A DNA stretch of 64,000 bases. Source: a bacterium. Lineage in GTDB: Bacteria; Cyanobacteriota; Vampirovibrionia; Gastranaerophilales; Gastranaerophilaceae. The DNA is taken from the NCBI GenBank assembly GCA_017396025.1, contig JAFQNF010000047.1, positions 1 to 64,000 of the forward strand, in the 5' to 3' direction. This document shows positions 57,893-64,000 of the stretch, piece after piece. The notes below the pieces were generated by a model. That model had not been told where the DNA came from. It saw nothing but the letters and a program-made list of their open reading frames with translations, and searched no databases. Position 1 is the first letter of the stretch. Each line of letters opens with the position of its first letter. Made by a program: the position numbers and the translations under genes.

Positions 57893-58866
57893 TGGGATTT
57901 AATAGACTTATAATTGTATCTTTATTAGTGGCGTTTGTTTTAACGTTATTGTTAGGTGTTGTTTATATTGAGTTTTTAAAGAAGAAAATGTTTACTCAAT
58001 ATATTTTGGAAGATGCGCCAGAAAACCATGCAAAAAAAGCTGGCACACCAACAACTGGTGGTGTATTTATTGTTGTTTCTGTTATTTTGGCATCTTTAGC
58101 AACATTAACAATGAATCAAAGCTTAACAACATCAGCATTAATCGTATTAATGACTTTCTTATTTTTCATGCTTGCTGGTTTAAAAGATGATTTGGGAAAA
58201 ATTAAAGAAAAACAAAATAAAGGTGGTTTAACACCAAGAAATAAGCTATTTTTCCAAATTGCAATTGCACTATTACCATCACTATATATGACTTTAACAG
58301 GTCAAACTTTCTTAAGTTTGGGTCATTTTAGTTTTGATATTCAGTATTTATATCCATTTTTTGCAATTTTCTTTATGACAGGAGTATCTAACGCTGTAAA
58401 TTTAACAGATGGCTTAGACGGCTTAGCTAGTGCGAATACAGCTGTTGCAATGGCTGCTTGCACAGCATTTTGTGTTATGACGGGACAAACTGATTTGGCT
58501 ATTATTTCTGCTGCAACAATGGGGGCAGTAATTGGATTTTTACACTTTAATAAATTCCCTGCAAAGGTTTTTATGGGTGATACAGGTTCATTGGCTCTAG
58601 GAGGTTTGCTTGCAACAATAGCGGTTATGGGTAAATTTGAATTATGGATTTTATTAATTGGTTTTGTTTTCTTCTGTGAAACAATGTCTGTAATATTACA
58701 AGTAACAAGCTTTAAATTGACAGGAAAAAGAATTTTTAAAATGAGTCCAATTCACCACCATTTTGAATTATGTGGTTGGAGTGAAAACAAAATTGTTACA
58801 GTATTTTCTCTAGTTAGTTTGGTATTTTGCTCACTAGCTGTATGGTTGTTTAATCTTTTATGGTAG
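57892..58866 (+). CDS. mraY: Phospho-N-acetylmuramoyl-pentapeptide transferase
   Basis: 324 aa, about ten transmembrane helices. HAKKAGTPTTGG, LDDLGK-like KDDLGKI, NLTDGLDGLA and MGDTGSLALGG are the conserved cytoplasmic loops; SPIHHHFELCG near the end is MraY-specific. It transfers phospho-MurNAc-pentapeptide to undecaprenyl phosphate, forming lipid I. Coupled to murF; murD follows after 6 bp. Confidence 0.97.
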   Translation: MGFNRLIIVSLLVAFVLTLLLGVVYIEFLKKKMFTQYILEDAPENHAKKAGTPTTGGVFIVVSVILASLATLTMNQSLTTSALIVLMTFLFFMLAGLKDDLGKIKEKQNKGGLTPRNKLFFQIAIALLPSLYMTLTGQTFLSLGHFSFDIQYLYPFFAIFFMTGVSNAVNLTDGLDGLASANTAVAMAACTAFCVMTGQTDLAIISAATMGAVIGFLHFNKFPAKVFMGDTGSLALGGLLATIAVMGKFELWILLIGFVFFCETMSVILQVTSFKLTGKRIFKMSPIHHHFELCGWSENKIVTVFSLVSLVFCSLAVWLFNLLW

Positions 58867-58872
58867 GTAGTT

Positions 58873-60225
58873 ATGAAAAGAAAATGGCTTGATAAAAAAG
58901 TTTTAATATTGGGTTTATCAAAAAGTGGTTGTGCAGCTGCAAGATATCTTTCTGATAAAGGTGCTGATTGTTTTATAACAGAGTTTAAACCGTTGCAAGA
59001 TAAAGATAGAGAGCTAGTTTGTGAACTTGAAAAAGAAGGTATTAGAGTTGAAACAGGTGGGCATAGTGATGAATTTTTAGATGAATCATATATTGCAATT
59101 ACAAGTCCTGGAATACCACCTAAAAGTGAGATTTTTTCTCGTTTAAAGGCAAAAAACATTCCTGTTATCGGTGAAGTTGAACTTGCATATTTAGAAGCAA
59201 CATCACCATTTGTTGCAATAACAGGGACAAATGGTAAAACAACAACAACTTACTTAATGTCACATATTTTATCTAGTGAATATGAGGCTCCCGTTTGCGG
59301 AAATATTGGCGTTCCTCCTACATCACTTATAGACAAAAATCCAGATTATTATGTGTGCGAAGTTAGTTCTTTTCAATTGCATAATGCACCAACATTTAGA
59401 CCACAAATTGCGTGTTTTTTAACATTTACTCCAGACCATTTAGATTGGCATGGTGGACTTCAAAATTATTTTGATGATAAGGCTAGTATTTTTCAAAATC
59501 ATAAACAGCCAATGTATGCTGTATTTTCTGGAGCAGATGAAACAATTTATCGTTTTTCTAAACAATATAGTGGTGAAAAATTTATTTATGCAAAAGAGTT
59601 AGAGCGTAATTGTTGCTATATAAAAGATGGAGCAATATTCTTTAAACGTGATAAAGAAGAAGAAATAATTAAGCTAGATGAAATTTCATTAGTTGGTGAG
59701 CATAATTACCAAAATACAATGTGTGCAATTATTGTTGCAAAATTAATTGGAATTTCAAATGAAAATATAAGAGAAAGAATAATGTCTTTCAAAGCGGTTG
59801 AACACCGTATTGAATATACAGCAACAGTTAATGGAAAAGCCTTTTATAATGATTCAAAAGCAACAAATCCAGAGGCTTCTTTTGTTGCAATAAAATCTTT
59901 TGAAGGCAAAAAACTTACATTAATTGCTGGTGGTCGTGATAAAAATACAGACTTAACAGAATTTTGTAAAGACTACATAAATCCTTATGTTTCAACAGTA
60001 ATTTTGATTGGAGAGGCAACTCAAAGATTTAAAGAAAATATGGAAACAAATGGATTTAACAATATAATATTGGCAGGCTCATTGGAAGAAGCTATTGATA
60101 TTTCATTAAATTTAGAAAATGAAATAGTTCTTTTATCGCCTGCTTGCGCTAGTTACGATATGTTTAATAGCTATGAACACAGAGGAGAAGTGTTTAAAAA
60201 TTATGTCCAATCCAAATTACAATAA
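58873..60225 (+). CDS. murD: UDP-N-acetylmuramoylalanine:D-glutamate ligase
   Basis: 450 aa. ILGLSKSG (UDP-binding), ITGTNGKTTTTYLMSH (P-loop about 115-130), SSFQLHN, TFTPDHLDWH and NDSKATNPEA are MurD motifs. It adds D-Glu to UDP-MurNAc-Ala. It overlaps the ftsW start by about 23 bases. Length is usual. Confidence 0.96.
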   Translation: MKRKWLDKKVLILGLSKSGCAAARYLSDKGADCFITEFKPLQDKDRELVCELEKEGIRVETGGHSDEFLDESYIAITSPGIPPKSEIFSRLKAKNIPVIGEVELAYLEATSPFVAITGTNGKTTTTYLMSHILSSEYEAPVCGNIGVPPTSLIDKNPDYYVCEVSSFQLHNAPTFRPQIACFLTFTPDHLDWHGGLQNYFDDKASIFQNHKQPMYAVFSGADETIYRFSKQYSGEKFIYAKELERNCCYIKDGAIFFKRDKEEEIIKLDEISLVGEHNYQNTMCAIIVAKLIGISNENIRERIMSFKAVEHRIEYTATVNGKAFYNDSKATNPEASFVAIKSFEGKKLTLIAGGRDKNTDLTEFCKDYINPYVSTVILIGEATQRFKENMETNGFNNIILAGSLEEAIDISLNLENEIVLLSPACASYDMFNSYEHRGEVFKNYVQSKLQ

Positions 60226-61321
60226 ACCAATATTGTCGCATTACGATAGCACTTTAACTTTTATTGTCCTATTTTTGATAATAATAGGATTCTTAGCTAT
60301 ATTTTCTGCTGGTGCACCAAAGTGTATTATGCAAGGAACACATTCAACTTTTTTTGTTGCAAGACAATTTGTTTGGTTCATACTGGGTTGTATTGCAATG
60401 TTTTCAATAAGCAAAATCAATTACAAAATTTTAGATAGATTTTCACTTCCTTTTGCTTGGGGGATAATTTTTCTTTTAATTTGCGTCCATTTTGCTGGTA
60501 CAACAGTAAATGGTGCTACAAGATGGTTAACAATTGGACCAATCCAATTTCAACCATCAGAGGCAGCTAAATTATCAGTGATAATGCTTTTAGCTAGTGC
60601 CTTTTCTAGAGATGTAAATATATTAAATGGCAAATTATGGAAATACTTTATACCAATATTGGTAATGGTAGGCTTGATTTTTAAACAGCCAAACTTAAGT
60701 ATGGTAATTATTTTGCTAACATCATCTATGTTTATGTATTTTGCAGCTGGCGGCAGTTTAAAAGTTATTGGAACTGCCATTGGCTTTGGCATAGCGGGTT
60801 TGAGCGTTGCAATTCAATCATTCCAAAAACAAAGAATTATGACTTGGTTAAACCCTGAAGCTGACCCTTATGGTGCTGGTTATAACATTATTCAATCAAT
60901 GATGGCATTTGTAGCTGGTGGATTTTTTGGCGAAGGGTACGGAAACTCAAGGCAAAAACTAGGCTGGTTACCAGAAGGTCATACCGACTTTATTTATGCT
61001 GTTTTTGGTGAAGAATTTGGCTTTATTGGTTGTATATTAATCATTGGTTTATTTTTAGCATTTTTACAAAGAGGACTACTTGTTTCTAATAAATGTGAAG
61101 ATATTTTTGGCAAACTTTTAGCAGCTGGTATAACTGTTTCAATTTGTTTGCAAGCCTTTATTAATATTTCAGTTGCAAGTTCTATGCTCCCTGCAACAGG
61201 TGTTCCACTTCCATTTATTAGTTATGGTGGTACATCATTATTTATTACAATGTGTATGATTGGCGTTTTATTAAATGTTTCCAAGAAAAGAATAAGAAGG
61301 TTCCCAAATGTCCAACAATAA
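60203..61321 (+). CDS. ftsW: Peptidoglycan glycosyltransferase FtsW (SEDS family)
   Basis: 372 aa from the ATG at 60203 (MSNPNYNK), which lies inside the murD 3' end; the open frame begins 10 codons earlier. About ten transmembrane helices. NGATRWLTIGPIQFQPSE, GNSRQKLGWLPEGHTDFIYAV and ATGVPLPFISYGGTSL are diagnostic of SEDS enzymes. Position between murD and murG favours FtsW (division) over RodA. It overlaps murG by 14 bases. Confidence 0.93.
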   Translation: MSNPNYNKPILSHYDSTLTFIVLFLIIIGFLAIFSAGAPKCIMQGTHSTFFVARQFVWFILGCIAMFSISKINYKILDRFSLPFAWGIIFLLICVHFAGTTVNGATRWLTIGPIQFQPSEAAKLSVIMLLASAFSRDVNILNGKLWKYFIPILVMVGLIFKQPNLSMVIILLTSSMFMYFAAGGSLKVIGTAIGFGIAGLSVAIQSFQKQRIMTWLNPEADPYGAGYNIIQSMMAFVAGGFFGEGYGNSRQKLGWLPEGHTDFIYAVFGEEFGFIGCILIIGLFLAFLQRGLLVSNKCEDIFGKLLAAGITVSICLQAFINISVASSMLPATGVPLPFISYGGTSLFITMCMIGVLLNVSKKRIRRFPNVQQ

Positions 61322-62420
61322 AGTTTACTTCATATCTGGTGGTGGCACAGGTGGTCACATATATCCAGCTTTTACCGTTGTAGAAAAACTTCTAAAAGAG
61401 GATGATACAGAAAAAATTTATTTTATTGGTAATCCTAATAATCTTGAATTTGAAATAGCAAAAAATTATCCACAAGTAGAGTTTTTACCTGTTGATGTTT
61501 CTGGAATGCCAAGAAAATTAAATTTCTCATTATTAAAATGGTGTTTTCAATTATTAAAAGCTTATTTGAAAGCTTGTTCATATGTAAATAAATACAAACC
61601 AAATGCAATTTTTACAACAGGCGGATATGTTTCTGCGCCAATTGTTTTAGCTGCAATTTCAAAAAACAAACCTTATATGATACACGATTGTGATTCAATT
61701 CCAGGTTTGGTTTCTAAAATGGCTGCGCCAAAGGCAAAGGTTGTATCTGTTGCTTTTGAAAATTCAAAAAAATTATTAAAATCAAATAATATTATTTTTA
61801 ACGGAAATCCTGTTCGAGAAGCCTTTTTTACAGTAACTAAAAAGGACGCCCGCTCTAAGTTAAATATTCCAGAGGATAAAACAGTTATATTTGCTATGGG
61901 TGGTTCACAAGGTGCAAAAACAATAAATACAGCTATGGCAAGGTTATTAAAAACTTTAGCTGAAGAATTTAATGCTTTTGTTATTATGCAAACAGGCAAG
62001 AAAAATATTGATGAAGTAACTATTGAACTTGAAGAAATTTATCCAGAATTTAAAAATAATTCTAATATAATGGTTAGACCATATTTTGATGAAATGGTTT
62101 ATCCATTAAAAGCTTCAGATGTTGTAGTTGCAAGAGCTGGTTCTGTTAGTTTAACAGAAATTTTGCAATGTAATTTGGCTTCAATTCTTGTTCCATATCC
62201 TTATGCAGCACAAGACCATCAAAGAAAAAATGCAAAAGAAATGTGCGAAAAAGGTGTTTCATTATATTTAGAAGATTCTGAATGCAGCGAAGAAAATTTA
62301 TTATTTAAGATAAAAGAAATTTTGTCAAAAATTGAACCTATGAGTGCAAGAGCAAAAGAACTTGCAAAAACAAATCCAACAGAAGAAATTGTTAAACAAT
62401 TAAAAAGCATTATTAGATGA
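61308..62420 (+). CDS. murG: UDP-GlcNAc:lipid I N-acetylglucosaminyltransferase
   Basis: 370 aa. GGGTGGHIYPAF at the N-terminus, TGGYVSAP, FAMGGSQGAKTIN, RAGSVSLTEI and VPYPYAAQDHQRKNA are the MurG signature regions. It makes lipid II at the inner membrane. The stop overlaps the folC start (ATGA). Confidence 0.96.
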   Translation: MSNNKVYFISGGGTGGHIYPAFTVVEKLLKEDDTEKIYFIGNPNNLEFEIAKNYPQVEFLPVDVSGMPRKLNFSLLKWCFQLLKAYLKACSYVNKYKPNAIFTTGGYVSAPIVLAAISKNKPYMIHDCDSIPGLVSKMAAPKAKVVSVAFENSKKLLKSNNIIFNGNPVREAFFTVTKKDARSKLNIPEDKTVIFAMGGSQGAKTINTAMARLLKTLAEEFNAFVIMQTGKKNIDEVTIELEEIYPEFKNNSNIMVRPYFDEMVYPLKASDVVVARAGSVSLTEILQCNLASILVPYPYAAQDHQRKNAKEMCEKGVSLYLEDSECSEENLLFKIKEILSKIEPMSARAKELAKTNPTEEIVKQLKSIIR

Positions 62421-63682
62421 TATATGATGAAACAGTTAAACTCTTGCAATCACAAGGCAAGTTTTATATTAATTTAGGATTAGAGCGCATTGAAGCTGCG
62501 CTTCACAAACTTGGTAATCCACAAAAAAATATGGAAGTAATTCATATTGCTGGTACTAATGGAAAAGGTAGTGTTGCTTCAACATTAGCTAATATTTTAA
62601 GATGTGCTGGGTTCAATGTTGGCTTATATACTAGCCCTCATTTGGTTGAATATACAGAGAGAATAAGAATAAACAATGTTGAAATTTCAAAAGAAGATTT
62701 TGCAAAGTATGTTTCTAATGTTTGTGAACTTGCTGATAATTTAACAGAATTTGAAATACTTACAGCCGCTGCTTTTAAATATTTTTCTGATAAAAAAGTT
62801 GATTATGTTGTATTAGAAACAGGGCTTGGCGGAAGATATGATGCAACCAATGTCTGTGAAAATACTTTGGCTATAATAACTTCGATTTCTTTAGATCATA
62901 CAGATAGACTTGGTGATACATACGAAAAAATCGCATACGAAAAGGCTGGAATAATAAAAGAAAATTCAACTGTAATTACAGCTAGTTATAATAAGGGTTT
63001 TGAAACAATCTGGCATGTTGCTCAAGAAAAAAATGCAAAATTAATTTGTGTTGATTATGAAGTTGAAATGGAATATACAAATGCGCAGAATTACGCTGTA
63101 ATTGATGGTGAAAAATGTGAATTTCCATTGCTTGGATTGTATCAGAGACAGAATTTGGCTTTGGTTTTAGAAGCTTGCAGGGTTCTAAATATTTCTTTTG
63201 ATTTTATTAAAAAAGGTTTGGAAACAACTAAATGGGCTGCAAGATTAGAATATAAAAAAGAAAAAAATATTTTAATAGATGGTGCGCACAATCCAGATAG
63301 CGCGCTAGAATTACGAAAAAGTTTAGATTTTTATTTTAAAAATGAAAAGAAAATATTTATTTATTCGACGATAGATACAAAGGATTACAAGGCTATTGCA
63401 GATATTCTTTTTGCTCCAGATGATGAAATTTATTATTTAGAGTTTAATCATAAAAATGCTGTAAGTTTTGAACAATATAGAAATGATGTTCCACAACGAA
63501 AGCTCAAAAGAATAGAAAATTTAGAAGAACTTTTAAAAAGAAATGAACTAAAAGTAATTACTGGTAGTCTTTATATGATAGGCGAAATTTGGACGGATGG
63601 AATCCAGAAAAGCGAAAGTGAAACGAGTGACAGCGATAGCGAACGAGTGACAACTGAAGCCAAAGAAATTTTAAGAGAGTGA
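62417..63682 (+). CDS. folC: Dihydrofolate/folylpolyglutamate synthase with repeat-derived C-terminus
   Basis: 421 aa. HIAGTNGKGSVASTLANIL (P-loop about 44-62), YTSPHLVEYTERI, LETGLGGRYDATN, SLDHTDRLGDT and DGAHNPDSA identify FolC. The normal family C-terminus is ITGSLYMIGEI. The following 33 residues (Ser/Glu/Thr-rich, ending KEILRE) are encoded by a diverged copy of the 98-bp repeat, and the TGA stop lies in the repeat border. FolC adds glutamate to dihydropteroate and folates. It is an unusual last member of the murein cluster. Confidence 0.92.
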   Translation: MIYDETVKLLQSQGKFYINLGLERIEAALHKLGNPQKNMEVIHIAGTNGKGSVASTLANILRCAGFNVGLYTSPHLVEYTERIRINNVEISKEDFAKYVSNVCELADNLTEFEILTAAAFKYFSDKKVDYVVLETGLGGRYDATNVCENTLAIITSISLDHTDRLGDTYEKIAYEKAGIIKENSTVITASYNKGFETIWHVAQEKNAKLICVDYEVEMEYTNAQNYAVIDGEKCEFPLLGLYQRQNLALVLEACRVLNISFDFIKKGLETTKWAARLEYKKEKNILIDGAHNPDSALELRKSLDFYFKNEKKIFIYSTIDTKDYKAIADILFAPDDEIYYLEFNHKNAVSFEQYRNDVPQRKLKRIENLEELLKRNELKVITGSLYMIGEIWTDGIQKSESETSDSDSERVTTEAKEILRE

Positions 63683-63690
63683 AATTTGCG
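63582..63690 (+). repeat. Diverged 98-bp repeat forming the end of folC
   Basis: GCGAAATTTGGACGGATGGA at 63582 and GTGAAATTTGCG at 63679 correspond to the borders of the unit at 35819 (GCGAAATTTCGGACGGACGA). The inside (AAGTGAAACGAGTGACAGCG, then CGAGTGACAACTGAAGC) also matches. About 97 bp separate the borders, as in the tandem copy. Here the unit is in frame with folC and supplies its last codons and stop. Confidence 0.75.
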
Positions 63691-63722
63691 TAAAAAAAGA
63701 GATGCAATAAGCATCTCTTTCT
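63691..63722. terminator. Bidirectional terminator between folC and the Hsp20-like gene
   Basis: AGAGATGC and GCATCTCT form an eight-base-pair stem around AATAA. It has an A-run on the left, which gives a T-run on the minus strand, and a weaker TTTCTATTC on the right. It can end both converging transcripts. Confidence 0.8.
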
Positions 63723-63999
63723 ATTCTTTAATAGGAACAGATATTATCAACCTATTTCCATCTTTTTCCTTTTTTATATTTGAAATATCTGCATTTTTAG
63801 GAAGAACATAGTCTTGAGAGAAAGCAACATCTTGTTCATAGCCATCTTCTTTAACCTGAGATTCACCAAAAACAGTTAATTTTCTTCCTGCAACATTATA
63901 ATTAACTTTACTTTCATCCCCTGCAAACGGTTTTAAACAAACTATAATGTCAAAGCTGCCATCATTATATTCTGTTCTGATTTTAACAGAATCCATCAT
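63721..63999 (-). CDS. Small heat-shock (Hsp20/alpha-crystallin)-like protein
   Basis: 92 aa reaching the right edge; the true start may lie beyond it. Beta strands in the order KLTVFGES, DVAFSQDYVLPKNADISNIK and GNRLIISVPIKE match the C-terminal half of the alpha-crystallin domain, including the typical L-x-I-x-(I/V)-P ending. Such proteins hold unfolding clients. The N-terminal arm is short or missing. Similarity is by eye, so the assignment is tentative. Confidence 0.55.
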   Translation of the reverse strand: MMDSVKIRTEYNDGSFDIIVCLKPFAGDESKVNYNVAGRKLTVFGESQVKEDGYEQDVAFSQDYVLPKNADISNIKKEKDGNRLIISVPIKE

Positions 64000-64000
64000 A

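Noticed and set aside
1-64000. Prophage, integrated plasmid or transposon
   Set aside because: No integrase, transposase, capsid, portal or replication genes were seen. The S74 domain is in a pilin-type protein rather than next to phage structural genes.

Overview
The window is AT-rich (about 30% G+C by eye), uses the standard code, and is densely packed with housekeeping genes, many with TAATG or ATGA junctions. Several things point to a didermic bacterium of the non-photosynthetic cyanobacterial sister group (Vampirovibrionia/Gastranaerophilales): a plant/cyanobacterial-type glutamate-cysteine ligase with glutathione synthetase, a GH57 amylase-type enzyme, a 2-oxoacid:ferredoxin oxidoreductase, a compact SigA-like sigma factor, and a prepilin-type adhesin. 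This assignment is an inference; no rRNA is present to test it.

Layout. 0-8.6 kb: the start of a structured RNA at the left edge, a CtpA-type protease, a metallophosphoesterase/MBL/TPR operon, a PHP phosphoesterase, a transglutaminase-like exported protein, a B12-binding radical SAM protein and tRNA-Gly(GCC). 8.7-15.2 kb: polyprenyl diphosphate synthase and signal peptidase I, a glycosyltransferase, a small ribbon-helix-helix regulator beside a 15+15 bp inverted repeat, and a pncC/exported protein/yhaM/formyltransferase operon. 15.2-24.9 kb: mutS2, HU, lysS, a spermidine-synthase-like methyltransferase, and der-plsY-malic enzyme. 24.9-32.1 kb: a leftward operon of a coiled-coil repeat protein, rsmA, ispE, murQ, gshB and gshA. 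32.2-39.1 kb: type-4 uracil-DNA glycosylase, GH57 enzyme and a four-subunit 2-oxoacid:ferredoxin oxidoreductase, interrupted by two repeat-rich intergenic regions. 39.3-44 kb: a DnaQ-type exonuclease, a cysteine-cluster protein, a sigma factor, a degenerate histidine kinase and a MalK-type ATPase. 44-49.3 kb: glycosyltransferase, recR, ybaB, two short genes of 58 and 54 codons, a HEAT-like protein, an ABC exporter and an S4 RNA-binding protein. 49.3-55.9 kb: an S74-chaperoned prepilin adhesin, a DciA-like protein, two tandem thymidylate-kinase-like genes, tyrA and a glycine-zipper protein. 56-63.7 kb: a peptidoglycan cluster murF-mraY-murD-ftsW-murG ending in folC, then a small heat-shock-like protein.

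The genes cover envelope synthesis (murF, mraY, murD, ftsW, murG, murQ, polyprenyl synthase, plsY), translation (lysS, rsmA, der, formyltransferase, RqcP-like protein), DNA maintenance (mutS2, recR, udg, dciA, HU) and redox metabolism (kor, glutathione, malic enzyme).

The less ordinary content is: a pilin-anchored, tail-spike-like adhesin; a histidine-kinase-like protein whose phospho-acceptor His is Asn; a malic enzyme with a degenerate internal duplication; dispersed palindromic repeats that sit directly behind terminators and in one case form the C-terminus of FolC; several intergenic transcripts with pyrimidine-rich tails; and at least three genes that look leaderless, each behind an extended -10 element. 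There is no CRISPR array, transposase, integrase or recognisable prophage.
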